From contig CATXJW010000006.1 of the NCBI GenBank assembly GCA_958370325.1, positions 1 to 64,000 on the forward strand: 64,000 nucleotides of DNA, read 5' to 3'. Made by a program: the position numbers and the translations under genes. Of the stretch, positions 41,412 through 49,544 are shown in pieces. Position 1 is the stretch's first letter. Every line of letters starts with the position of its first letter. Source of the DNA: an uncultured Collinsella sp. Lineage in GTDB: Bacteria > Actinomycetota > Coriobacteriia > Coriobacteriales > Coriobacteriaceae. The notes under the pieces were generated by a model. That model did no database searches. It saw only the letters and a list, made by a program, of their open reading frames with translations, and was not told the origin of the DNA.

Positions 41412-41654
41412 ATGTCTTGCGGACCGCAGATGCCGGCAATGCCGCTTTCGATGGTAAAAGCAGGCGAAACCGTACATGTGGCTCGGGTAAAGGGCAATGA
41501 GGACATGAAGCACCACCTCAAGGACCTCGGCTTTGTCGAGGGAAGCGAAATCCACGTGGTGAGTTCGAGTGGCGCCAATATCATCGTCACGGTGCTGGGC
41601 GCTCGCTTTGGCATCGATTCCAAGGTTGCCATGCACATCATGACCGTCGGTTAG
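41412..41654 (+). CDS. feoA: FeoA domain protein (first copy)
   Basis: 80-aa SH3-like cytoplasmic protein that interacts with FeoB. KHHLKDLGFVEGSEIHVV and GARFGIDSKVAMHIMT are the conserved beta-barrel segments. About 12 extra N-terminal residues (MSCGPQMPAMPL, with one Cys) precede the domain. TAGGAG is 7 nt before the ATG. First gene of the feo operon. Confidence 0.93.
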   Translation: MSCGPQMPAMPLSMVKAGETVHVARVKGNEDMKHHLKDLGFVEGSEIHVVSSSGANIIVTVLGARFGIDSKVAMHIMTVG

Positions 41655-41693
41655 TCCGCAGCATTCTGTAAAAACTGAAAGGGGGACAAGTAA

Positions 41694-41915
41694 ATGAAGA
41701 CGTTGGGTGACGTTAAGGTGGGCGAGAGCTCTACCATCGTCAAGCTTCACGGTGAGGGCGCGCTGCGCCGCCACCTTATGGACCTGGGGCTCATCAAGGG
41801 CACTTCGTTCAAGGTCGTAAAGGTTGCACCGCTCGGTGATCCGGTCGAGATCAACGTGCGCGGCTACGAGCTTTCCATCCGCAAGGAGGAGGCGGCCGTC
41901 GTCGAGGTCCAGTAA
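41694..41915 (+). CDS. feoA: FeoA domain protein (second copy)
   Basis: 73 aa. RRHLMDLGLIKGTSFKVVKVAPLGDPVEINVRGYELSIRKEEA is cut here into its known parts: the LGL turn, the APLGDP loop and the GYELSIR strand all fit FeoA. This copy is closer to the standard FeoA than the first. GGGGGAC precedes the ATG. Two FeoA proteins before one FeoB are common in Firmicutes and Actinobacteria. Confidence 0.94.
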   Translation: MKTLGDVKVGESSTIVKLHGEGALRRHLMDLGLIKGTSFKVVKVAPLGDPVEINVRGYELSIRKEEAAVVEVQ

Positions 41916-41943
41916 GGACTCGCGGTGCATATTTCTGCAGATA

Positions 41944-41963
41944 AAGTTAGGTTTTTCTAACTT
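41944..41963 (+). promoter_or_regulatory. Dyad before feoB
   Basis: AAGTTAG and CTAACTT flank GTTTTT. It resembles the half-sites at the feoA promoter and the TTAGG/CCTAA symmetry of DtxR boxes. It lies in the 123-bp gap between feoA and feoB and may add a second control point. Confidence 0.4.
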
Positions 41964-42038
41964 AATGCAGCAACTTTGAAGCACATTATCCAGCTCGCGC
42001 GGAGAAAGCAGCGCGGGCACACAAGGAAGAAGGATTGA

Positions 42039-44366
42039 ATGGCGGATTCTCAGATCCATGTCGCGCTTGCGGGTAACCCCAACTGCGGCAAGACCACGCT
42101 TTTCAACCTGATCACCGGCGCCAACGGCTACGTTGGCAACTGGCCCGGCGTCACGGTTGAGAAAAAGGAAGCCAAGCTCCTAAGCGACAAGAGCGTCACG
42201 ATTACGGACCTCCCCGGCATCTACTCGCTTTCCCCCTACAGCCCCGAGGAGCAGTGCTCGCGCGATTACCTCATGAGCGGCGAGCCCGATGTCGTCGTCC
42301 AGGTGGTCGACGCCACCAACTTGGAGCGCAACCTGTACCTGGCGCTTCAGGTTATCGAGACCGGCCTGCCCGTGGTCGTTGCCCTCAACATGGCCGACCT
42401 GGTCGAGAAGAACGGCGATAAGATCGACACGGACAAGCTGTCCAAGAAGCTCGGTTGCCCGGTCATGATGATCTCGGCTCTTAAGAACAAGGGCATCAAG
42501 GAGCTGTTCGAGCAGGTCAAGAAGTCCGCTGCTTCCAAGGGCCAGGTGCCGGAGCACAAGTTCGACTCTTCCATCGAGGACGTTCTGGACCACATCGAGA
42601 ACAACCTGCCGGCGAGCGTTCCCGCCAACAAGCGTCGCTACTACGCCGTTAAGCTGTTCGAGCGCGACGCGGACGCCTGCAAGCTCATCAACCTCACTAA
42701 GGAGAAGGCCGCTCGCGTCGAGCAGCTGGTCGCCCAGTGCGAGCAGGATTGCGACGACGACGCCGAGTCCATCATTACCGGCGAGCGCTACGGCGTGATT
42801 GCCCACATCATCGATGAGTGCCTCACCAAGGCTCCGGCCAAGATGAGCACCTCCGAGAAGATCGACCGTGTGGTTACCAACCGTATCCTGGGCCTGCCGA
42901 TCTTTGTGGTCATCATGTTCTGCGTGTACTACATCGCCGTTTCCACCCTGGGCGGCACGGTGACCGACTTCACCAACGACCAGCTCTTCGGTACCGACGG
43001 TTGGTACGTGCTCGGTCAGGGCCGCGACGCCTACGACGCAGCCGTCGAGGCTGCGGGCGACAATGCCGACTCGGTCGACCCGGCACAGTACGGTCCCTAT
43101 GTCCCGGGTATCACCACCATGGTGCACGATGCCCTTGTGGCGGGCGGTACCGAGGACGGTGGCCTTGTTGATTCGCTGGTCTGCGACGGTATCGTCGGCG
43201 GCTTGGGCGCCATCTTCGGCTTTGTGCCGCAGATGTTCCTGCTCTTTGTGATGCTGTCTTTCTTGGAGGACTGCGGCTACATGGCCCGCGTCGCCTTCAT
43301 CATGGACCGCGTGTTCCGCCGCTTTGGCCTGTCCGGTAAGTCCTTTATTCCCATGCTCGTGTCCTCGGGCTGCGGCGTCCCCGGCGTCATGGCCACCAAG
43401 ACCATCGAGAACGAGAAGGACCGCCGCATGACGGTCATGACGACCACGTTCATTCCCTGTGGCGCCAAGCTGCCGATCATCGCCCTGCTCATGGGTTCCA
43501 TCATCGGCGACTCTTCCACCACCGCCGCATGGATCAGCCCGCTGTTCTACTTCTTGGGCGTCTTTGCCGTCATCGCCTCGGGCCTCATGCTCAAGAAGAC
43601 CAAGCTCTTCGCCGGTCGCCCGACGCCGTTCGTTATGGAGCTTCCCGCCTATCACTTCCCGGCAATCCGCTCTTGGGCGCTGCATGTATGGGAGCGCTGC
43701 TGGGCCTTTATCAAGAAGGCTGGTACGGTCATCTTTGCGTCCACCGTCGTTGTTTGGTTCCTCTCCAACTTTGGTAGCTACAACGGTTCCTTTGGCTTCC
43801 TGCCCGCGATGGACGGCATCCCCGAGGAGTTCATGGACTACTCCGTGCTTGCCATGCTCGGTAACCTGGTCGCTTGGATCTTCGCCCCGCTCGGCTTTAG
43901 CACCTGGCAGGCCACCGCGCTGACTGTCTCTGGCCTTGTCGCTAAGGAGAACGTCGTCGCCACCGCCGGCTCGCTGCTGTCCGTCGCCGACGCCGCCGAG
44001 ACCGACCCGAGCCTGTGGACCGCGTTTGCCGGCATGTTCCCGACCATGGGTGCTTGCGTCGCCTTTGGCGCTTTCAACCTGCTATGTGCCCCGTGCTTTG
44101 CCGCCATGGGTACTATCCGCAACCAGATGGACTCCGGCAAGTGGACCGCGATTGCCATCGGCTACGAGTGCGCCTTTGCCTGGGTCATCGGCCTGTTCAT
44201 CAACCAGTTCTACAATCTGCTTGTCCTTGGCCAGTTTGGTATTTGGACGGTTGTAGCCATCGTTCTGCTGGTTGCGATGCTCTTCCAGATTTTCCGTCCC
44301 ATGCCTAAGCACGCTTGGACCGACGAGGACGAGACCAACACCGCTTCCGCTGCAGTTTCCGCTTAA
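42039..44366 (+). CDS. feoB: Ferrous iron transport protein FeoB
   Basis: Fe(II) permease with N-terminal G domain, 775 aa. G1 is GNPNCGKTT, G2 GVTVEKKE, G3 DLPGIYSLSPYS and G4 NMAD. The helical GDI domain follows (~160-260), then the membrane part with two Gate motifs, of which ISSGCGVPGVMATKTI-like text (SSGCGVPGVM) and FIPCGAKLPIIALL are the core with their conserved Cys. A ~60-residue Asp-rich loop (~310-375) separates the first two membrane segments. AAGGAAGAAGGA precedes the ATG. Central gene of the feo operon. Confidence 0.97.
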   Translation: MADSQIHVALAGNPNCGKTTLFNLITGANGYVGNWPGVTVEKKEAKLLSDKSVTITDLPGIYSLSPYSPEEQCSRDYLMSGEPDVVVQVVDATNLERNLYLALQVIETGLPVVVALNMADLVEKNGDKIDTDKLSKKLGCPVMMISALKNKGIKELFEQVKKSAASKGQVPEHKFDSSIEDVLDHIENNLPASVPANKRRYYAVKLFERDADACKLINLTKEKAARVEQLVAQCEQDCDDDAESIITGERYGVIAHIIDECLTKAPAKMSTSEKIDRVVTNRILGLPIFVVIMFCVYYIAVSTLGGTVTDFTNDQLFGTDGWYVLGQGRDAYDAAVEAAGDNADSVDPAQYGPYVPGITTMVHDALVAGGTEDGGLVDSLVCDGIVGGLGAIFGFVPQMFLLFVMLSFLEDCGYMARVAFIMDRVFRRFGLSGKSFIPMLVSSGCGVPGVMATKTIENEKDRRMTVMTTTFIPCGAKLPIIALLMGSIIGDSSTTAAWISPLFYFLGVFAVIASGLMLKKTKLFAGRPTPFVMELPAYHFPAIRSWALHVWERCWAFIKKAGTVIFASTVVVWFLSNFGSYNGSFGFLPAMDGIPEEFMDYSVLAMLGNLVAWIFAPLGFSTWQATALTVSGLVAKENVVATAGSLLSVADAAETDPSLWTAFAGMFPTMGACVAFGAFNLLCAPCFAAMGTIRNQMDSGKWTAIAIGYECAFAWVIGLFINQFYNLLVLGQFGIWTVVAIVLLVAMLFQIFRPMPKHAWTDEDETNTASAAVSA

Positions 44367-44395
44367 GTCTGAATAAGGATTAGCCCCTTTCCATG

Positions 44396-44428
44396 AGCCC
44401 GGGTGTCCCAGCGACACTCGGGCTTTTT
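44396..44428 (+). terminator. Terminator of feoB
   Basis: AGCCCGGGTGTC / GACACTCGGGCT stem (one G-U) followed by TTTTT, 30 nt after the feoB stop. The small gene after it therefore needs read-through or its own promoter (TAAAGT near 44508). Confidence 0.85.
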
Positions 44429-44541
44429 GGTGAGGGAGATGTGGCGTTTCCGCAGATAAAACCGACCAAAATAAACCTGTCCCTTTTTGGCAGGTGGAGA
44501 ATGGGGTAAAGTAAGTGGAGGTTAACTAGAGGAGGCTTGCT

Positions 44542-44742
44542 ATGGCACCTATCGATATTGTTGTACTGGCTGTTATCGGCATTGCGTTTGTCGCCGTGTG
44601 CGTGCGCATCTACCGCAAGGGCACCTGCGCCGACTGCGCTCAGGGCGGCGTTTGCACGGGACATTGTTCCAACAAAAAAACCTGCGCCGCGCTTAAGGGC
44701 GTGGACAAAATTGCCGAAGACTTGGGCCGCGGCATCAAATAA
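44542..44742 (+). CDS. FeoB-associated Cys-rich membrane protein
   Basis: 66-aa protein with one N-terminal TM helix (IDIVVLAVIGIAFVAVCVRIY) and a cytosolic Cys cluster (CADCAQGGVCTGHC, then CAAL). This is the build of the small Cys-rich proteins found after feoB in many anaerobes. A role in iron handling or FeoB assembly is assumed from the neighbourhood, not shown. GAGGAGG lies before the ATG. Confidence 0.82.
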   Translation: MAPIDIVVLAVIGIAFVAVCVRIYRKGTCADCAQGGVCTGHCSNKKTCAALKGVDKIAEDLGRGIK

Positions 44743-44757
44743 AAGGTCCAGGCACCC

Positions 44758-44792
44758 AAGCGCCTCGCGAGCATCCGTTCGCGGGGCGCTTT
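44758..44792 (+). terminator. Terminator of the feo region
   Basis: AAGCGCCTCGCGA / TCGCGGGGCGCTT stem (one G-U), 15 nt after the small gene. T tract is short. Confidence 0.65.
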
Positions 44793-44888
44793 GCACATTT
44801 GGGGGAGAGCGCGGCGAGTTGAAGAGTCATTTTGGGGTATCGTTACCTGTACTGTTAATTGGCAACTTATCTATAACGGAGTAACCCC

Positions 44889-45968
44889 ATGAGCGCTCGC
44901 GTAACCATGAAGGACATAGCCGCCGAGCTTGGCGTTTCCATCAATACCGTGCACAAGGCCCTGACGGGTAAGGCCGGCGTGAGCGAATCCGTGCGCTCCA
45001 AGGTGAATGCCAAGGCCGAGGCCATGGGTTACCATCGCAATACGAGTGCCTCGAGCCTGCGACGCAAGGATATCAACCTGGTGTTTTGCCTGCCCCGCGC
45101 ATCGCGCGAGGGGGCGTACTTTTTCCGTTACCTGTGGGAAGGCTGCAACCGCTTTGAGCAGGAGGTCATCGACCAGGGCATTACGGTTGAGCGCGTAGAA
45201 TTTGGCGTGGGTGGCTACGCCGATGCGCTCGAGCAAATCGACGAGCGCCTGCAGATAGGGGAGAAGATTGATGGCCTGCTTGCCTATGTTCCGGGCGATG
45301 ATCGCGCGACCGAACTCTTGAGGCAGATTGCCGAGGCAGGCGTGACAATCGAGCTCGTCGACGGCGACCGACCGCACCTCGATCGCCTGGGTGCCAGTCT
45401 GGCGGACTATTCCGCGGCGGGTAGTCTTATGGCAGAGCAGGCGGCTAACCTGGTCCACGCTTCTGGGGCTGACGCCCGCGTGCTCCTGTTGGCGGGCGAC
45501 CCCTATACCGATTCACACTATCTGACCGCCCGCGCCTTTCATAATTACCTGCGTGAGCATGATATTCCATGGCAGGTTGAGGACCTTGCCGGCGCCCATG
45601 CGCAAGTCAAACAGCTCGAGCTCGAGCTTGAACAGCGCTTGAGTGCGCCGGATGCCCCCGAGCTCATCTGTAGCGTTTTTGCCGTTGGTTCCGAAGTGGT
45701 CGCCGACGCGCTCGTTTCAAGCGGCAAGGCCGGCCAGGTCATGGTGATCGGCAACGACCTGTTCCCCGAGAGCGCCTTGGCCTTGCGCCGTGGCATCTTT
45801 ACTAATATTGTCTATAAGGACCCGGTGAGCTTGGCCTACCGTGGCGCCAAGACTTTGGGCGAGTATTTGCTGTGGGGTAAAACTCCGGCGGAGCCCGTGC
45901 AGAAGGGTGCTGTGGAGATGGTGTTTGCCAGCAACGTCGACCGCTACTGCGAGCTTGCGGGAATTTAG
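44889..45968 (+). CDS. LacI family transcriptional regulator
   Basis: 359 aa. The N-terminal headpiece is TMKDIAAELGVSINTVHKAL followed by TGKAGVSESVRSKV, with recognition-helix residues INTVHK instead of the usual YxTVSR. The C-terminal part is a periplasmic-binding-protein fold (~60-355), including the DGLLAYVPGDD and VMVIGNDLFPESALALRRG segments. ACGGAG precedes the ATG. It lies just before the galacturonate genes, whose promoters carry CG-centred palindromes of the kind LacI proteins bind, so it is the obvious candidate regulator. No such operator is seen at its own promoter. Confidence 0.88.
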   Translation: MSARVTMKDIAAELGVSINTVHKALTGKAGVSESVRSKVNAKAEAMGYHRNTSASSLRRKDINLVFCLPRASREGAYFFRYLWEGCNRFEQEVIDQGITVERVEFGVGGYADALEQIDERLQIGEKIDGLLAYVPGDDRATELLRQIAEAGVTIELVDGDRPHLDRLGASLADYSAAGSLMAEQAANLVHASGADARVLLLAGDPYTDSHYLTARAFHNYLREHDIPWQVEDLAGAHAQVKQLELELEQRLSAPDAPELICSVFAVGSEVVADALVSSGKAGQVMVIGNDLFPESALALRRGIFTNIVYKDPVSLAYRGAKTLGEYLLWGKTPAEPVQKGAVEMVFASNVDRYCELAGI

Positions 45969-45996
45969 CCGTTTAGTCAGGTACCCCCTCTTGCGA

Positions 45997-46189
45997 CGTG
46001 CATTTTTTGGAGTATTCAGCAATGGCGTGTCCCGAAAGAGGCTAGGACGACTGTTTTAAGTGCCCCCGATGGCGTAATTCGCCATCGGGGGCACTTATTT
46101 ATGCCGATTGGGCGCAATATGAGCATCAGATAGGGCTTCGAAGACGGCGCGCGGTGCGCTCCGATGCTGAATACTCCCAAAAATGCACG
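45997..46189. mobile_element. MITE-like element with 25-bp terminal inverted repeats
   Basis: CGTGCATTTTTTGGAGTATT (then CAGCA) at 45997-46021 is repeated inverted at 46165-46189 with one mismatch in 25. The interior holds a perfect 17-bp hairpin (46058-46096, AAGTGCCCCCGATGGCG) that can act as terminator. No protein is encoded. I see no clear target-site duplication. Confidence 0.6.
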
Positions 46190-46284
46190 GCGGAACATGA
46201 CCCACCTGGCCAAAGCGCTCAAGTTCGGTATTCGGGGACGCCTGCCAATTCGCAATACATACAAGTCACGGCTCCAGTAACCGT

Positions 46285-46308
46285 TGAACGGGCAAAATCG
46301 ACCGTTCA
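46285..46308. promoter_or_regulatory. Spaced dyad upstream of uxaC
   Basis: TGAACGG, a 10-nt spacer GCAAAATCGA, then CCGTTCA. A closely similar dyad stands upstream of the hexuronide transporter gene at 51233. Candidate site of a second uronate regulator. Confidence 0.5.
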
Positions 46309-46321
46309 CCCCATGGTGGTT

Positions 46322-46337
46322 AGGTGAACGTTCACCT
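46322..46337. promoter_or_regulatory. LacI-type operator 1 (uxaC)
   Basis: Perfect 16-bp palindrome AGGTGAACGTTCACCT with central CG, 33 bp (centre to centre) after the spaced dyad. Confidence 0.75.
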
Positions 46338-46361
46338 TTTAAGTCGCAATGAATTAGTATA

Positions 46362-46373
46362 GTGAACGTTCAC
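46362..46373. promoter_or_regulatory. LacI-type operator 2 (uxaC)
   Basis: GTGAACGTTCAC, 38 bp centre to centre from operator 1. Two operators at this distance permit a repression loop. Confidence 0.72.
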
Positions 46374-46427
46374 CTAGAGGATAACGAGCGCATCGTGCGC
46401 CCGCTCCGCCAACAAAGGGGTTGTTTG

Positions 46428-47855
46428 ATGAAAAACTTCATGGACGATCAGGATTTCCTGCTGAGCACCAAAACCGGTGAGGAGCTGTTCCACAACTTTG
46501 CCGAGGGCATGCCCATCGTTGACTACCACTGCCACATTTCTCCCAAGGAGATCTGGGACGACAAGCGTTTTGAGAACATCACCGAGGTTTGGCTGGGCGG
46601 CGACCACTACAAGTGGCGTCTGATGCGTGCCAACGGCGTTGACGAGCGCTTCATTACCGGCGATGCTCCTGCTCGCGAGAAGTTCCAGAAGTGGGCCGAG
46701 ACCCTGGGCCGCTGCGTGGGCAACCCCGTCTTTGAGTGGAGCCACCTGGAGCTTAAGCGTTACTTTGGCTACGAGGGCGTCCTGAACGGCAAAACCGCTC
46801 AGGAGGTCTGGGACCTTGCCAACGCCAAGCTCGCTGAGGCCAGCTTTACCTGCCGCAACCTGATCAAGCAGTCCAACGTCCGCATGATCTGCACTACCGA
46901 CGACCCCGCCGACAGCTTTGAGTGGCACAAGAAGATTGCCGCCGACGACAGCTTTGACGTTCAGGTCGTTCCCGCCATGCGCCCCGATGCCGCCCTGCGC
47001 ATCGAGCGTGGCCAGGAGTTCGCCGACTACTGCAAGCACCTCTCCGAGGTTGCCGGCATTGAGATCAGCGACTTCGAGGGCATGAAGGCCGCCATCTCCA
47101 AGCGCTACGACGTTGCCCACGAGCTGGGCTGCCGCGCTTCCGACCACGCGCTCGACTACGTTATGTACGTTCCGGCTACCGCCGACGAGATCGAGACTAT
47201 CTTTGCCAAGGGCCTTGCCGCCGAGCCGCTTGCCGAGGACGAGGTCCTCAAGTATAAGACGGCCTTTATGCAGTTCGTCGCCGGCGAGTATGTCCGCCTT
47301 GGTTGGGCCATGCAGCTGCACTTTGGCTGCAAGCGTGACAACAACCGCGCTATGTTCGCCAAGCTCGGTCCCGACACCGGCTACGACTGCATCTCCAACT
47401 ACACGCCGTCCGACCAGCTGGCCGATTTCCTCAACTCCATCCAGGAGTCCACGGGTCTGCCCAAGACCATCCTGTACAGCCTGAACCCCATCGACAACAC
47501 CATGATCGATACCGTGATGGGCTGCTTCCAGGAGGCTCCGACCGCCGGCAAGATCCAGAACGGCTCTGCCTGGTGGTTCAACGACAACGAGGTTGGTATG
47601 CGCGAGCAGCTCACGGCTCTGGCTAACGAGGGCGTGCTGGGCAACTTTGTGGGCATGCTTACCGATTCCCGCTCCTTCCTGTCCTACCCGCGTCACGAGT
47701 ACTTCCGTCGCGTGCTGTGCGGCGTGATCGGCGAGTGGGTCGAGCAGGGCAAGTATCCGGCCGACATGGAGCTGCTGGGAGCCATCGTGCGCGACATCAG
47801 CTACAACAACGCGGTCCGCTACTTTGGCTTTGACCTGGATACCGTCGAGGCCTAA
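46428..47855 (+). CDS. uxaC: Uronate isomerase (glucuronate/galacturonate)
   Basis: Converts D-galacturonate to D-tagaturonate and D-glucuronate to D-fructuronate, the first cytoplasmic step of uronate breakdown. 475 aa, TIM barrel of the amidohydrolase superfamily. The metal-binding HxH is in PIVDYHCHISPKEIW. WLGGDHYKWRLMRANGV, TTDDPADS and the C-terminal GMLTDSRSFLSYPRHEYFRR are typical. AAAGGGG lies 8 nt before the ATG, and the open frame extending upstream runs through operator 2. First gene of uxaC-uxaB-uxaA. Confidence 0.97.
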   Translation: MKNFMDDQDFLLSTKTGEELFHNFAEGMPIVDYHCHISPKEIWDDKRFENITEVWLGGDHYKWRLMRANGVDERFITGDAPAREKFQKWAETLGRCVGNPVFEWSHLELKRYFGYEGVLNGKTAQEVWDLANAKLAEASFTCRNLIKQSNVRMICTTDDPADSFEWHKKIAADDSFDVQVVPAMRPDAALRIERGQEFADYCKHLSEVAGIEISDFEGMKAAISKRYDVAHELGCRASDHALDYVMYVPATADEIETIFAKGLAAEPLAEDEVLKYKTAFMQFVAGEYVRLGWAMQLHFGCKRDNNRAMFAKLGPDTGYDCISNYTPSDQLADFLNSIQESTGLPKTILYSLNPIDNTMIDTVMGCFQEAPTAGKIQNGSAWWFNDNEVGMREQLTALANEGVLGNFVGMLTDSRSFLSYPRHEYFRRVLCGVIGEWVEQGKYPADMELLGAIVRDISYNNAVRYFGFDLDTVEA

Positions 47856-47880
47856 ACCCGCATCGAACCACACCGAACTC

Positions 47881-47915
47881 GGGAGCGCCGTTGCCACACG
47901 CGGCGCCCCCGTTTT
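47881..47915 (+). terminator. Intercistronic hairpin uxaC/uxaB
   Basis: GCGCCG pairs with CGGCGC in a G/C-rich stem followed by GTTTT. It may attenuate transcription or stabilise the uxaC message. Confidence 0.45.
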
Positions 47916-47951
47916 GCCTGCACGCTAACAGCAATCTAAGGAGAGACATCG

Positions 47952-49466
47952 ATGGAGAACATCAGCTACGAGACGCTCGAGAAGATTGGCTACAAGGGCT
48001 ACCTGCTGCCCAAGGACGCGCCCGAGAAGGTTCTGCAGTTTGGCGAGGGCAATTTCCTGCGCGCCTTCGTCGACCGCTTCTTTGACATGGGCAACGAGGC
48101 AACCGGCTGGAACGGCAAGGTTGTCATGGTCCAGCCCATCAGCGGCGCCTTTGGCTTTGCCGACGGCATTAACGCCCAGGATGACCTGTACACCGTGCTG
48201 GTGCGCGGCAAGGAGAACGGCAACACGGTCGACGAGTCCCGCGTGATCAGCGCCTGCAGCCGCTGCCTCAATCCGTATCGCGAGGACGACTACCGCGCCA
48301 TGATGGAGGTCGCCGTCTCCGACGATTTGGAGATTATCGTCTCCAACACCACCGAGGCCGGTATCGCCTACGATCCGTCCTGCAAGGCCGACGACATGCC
48401 GCCCGCGAGCTTCCCCGCTAAGCTTGCCCAGGTGCTCCACACCCGCTGGGCCGCCGGCAAGCCGGGCGTCATTGTGCTCGCCTGCGAGCTCATCGATCAC
48501 AACGGCGAGGAGCTGCTGCGCATCATGAACCAGTACGTGAGCGATTGGGGCTGGGAGGACGAGTTCTCGCAGTGGATGGCCAACGACTGCACCGTCTGCA
48601 CCACGCTCGTCGACACTATCGTCCCCGGCCGCATCCGCGACCCCAAGGAGGCCGCTGCCGTGGCCGAGCGCCTGGGCTACGGGGATCCTTTCCTGGCCGT
48701 GCGCGAGCCCTTCCAGATGTGGGGCATCCAGGGCGACGAGTCGCTCAAGGAGCGTCTGCCCTTCGTGAAGGCCGGCCTGCCGGGCGTCTTTGTGACCCCC
48801 GATGTCACCCCGTACAAGAAGCGTAAGGTCCGCATCCTCAACGGCGCCCATACCGCCTTTGTTCCGGGCTCCTGGGTTGCCGGCTTTGACATCGTGCGCG
48901 ATTGCATGCACGACGAGACCGTTCGTGGCTTCATGAACACCATGCTCTACGACGAGGTCATCCCGACGCTTGCCGCCGACCTGGACGTCGAGGACTGCAA
49001 GGCCTTTGCCGCCGCCGTCGAGAACCGCTTCGACAACCCGTTTATCGACCACGCGCTGCTCTCCATTTGCCTCAACTCCACGGCCAAGTGGCGCGCTCGC
49101 GACCTGCCCACGCTCAAGGACTATGTTGCCGAGACCGGCAGCCTGCCCAAGTGCCTGGCCACGAGCCTCGCTACGCTCATCGCCTTCTATACGCAGGAAC
49201 TTATTGCTCGCGAGGGCGATGGCCTGCACCTGCGCCGCGCCGACGGCACCGAGTACACCGCTCAGGACGATGCCTTCGTGCTCGATTTCTACGCCGCCCA
49301 CGCCGGTGCAGACGATGCCGAGCTGGTGCACGACGTGCTCAGCAACGAGCAGATGTGGGGCGAGGACCTTACGCAGATCGCCGGTCTTGAGGAGTTTGTC
49401 GTCAACGCGCTTGCCGTCGTGCGCGCCGAGGGCGCCAAGCAGGCATTTGCTAACGCCCAGGCCTAA
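47952..49466 (+). CDS. uxaB: Tagaturonate reductase (altronate oxidoreductase)
   Basis: NADH-dependent reduction of tagaturonate to altronate. 504 aa, mannitol dehydrogenase superfamily. VLQFGEGNFLRAFVDRF contains the Rossmann-type dinucleotide motif, IIVSNTTEAGIAYD follows, and the catalytic Lys region is in VTPYKKRKVRILNGAHT. The latter block and PGSWVAGFDIV distinguish UxaB from fructuronate reductase UxuB. AAGGAGAG lies 6 nt before the ATG, 96 nt after uxaC. Confidence 0.93.
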   Translation: MENISYETLEKIGYKGYLLPKDAPEKVLQFGEGNFLRAFVDRFFDMGNEATGWNGKVVMVQPISGAFGFADGINAQDDLYTVLVRGKENGNTVDESRVISACSRCLNPYREDDYRAMMEVAVSDDLEIIVSNTTEAGIAYDPSCKADDMPPASFPAKLAQVLHTRWAAGKPGVIVLACELIDHNGEELLRIMNQYVSDWGWEDEFSQWMANDCTVCTTLVDTIVPGRIRDPKEAAAVAERLGYGDPFLAVREPFQMWGIQGDESLKERLPFVKAGLPGVFVTPDVTPYKKRKVRILNGAHTAFVPGSWVAGFDIVRDCMHDETVRGFMNTMLYDEVIPTLAADLDVEDCKAFAAAVENRFDNPFIDHALLSICLNSTAKWRARDLPTLKDYVAETGSLPKCLATSLATLIAFYTQELIAREGDGLHLRRADGTEYTAQDDAFVLDFYAAHAGADDAELVHDVLSNEQMWGEDLTQIAGLEEFVVNALAVVRAEGAKQAFANAQA

Positions 49467-49476
49467 ATCCTTCTGT

Positions 49477-49502
49477 GCGCCCGCCGAGCAACTGGCGGGC
49501 GC
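49477..49502 (+). other. Intercistronic hairpin uxaB/uxaA
   Basis: GCGCCCGCC pairs perfectly with GGCGGGCGC around GAGCAACT. It has no T tract, so more likely an mRNA stabilising or processing element than a terminator. Confidence 0.45.
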
Positions 49503-49544
49503 CCGCTGACTTCTGCTCAACCTGTAGGGTTAGGACTCTTTGTA

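Noticed and set aside
42180..43685. A 501-codon minus-strand open frame within feoB
   Set aside because: Complete overlap with FeoB, whose motifs are unambiguous. The antisense product has no recognisable features.
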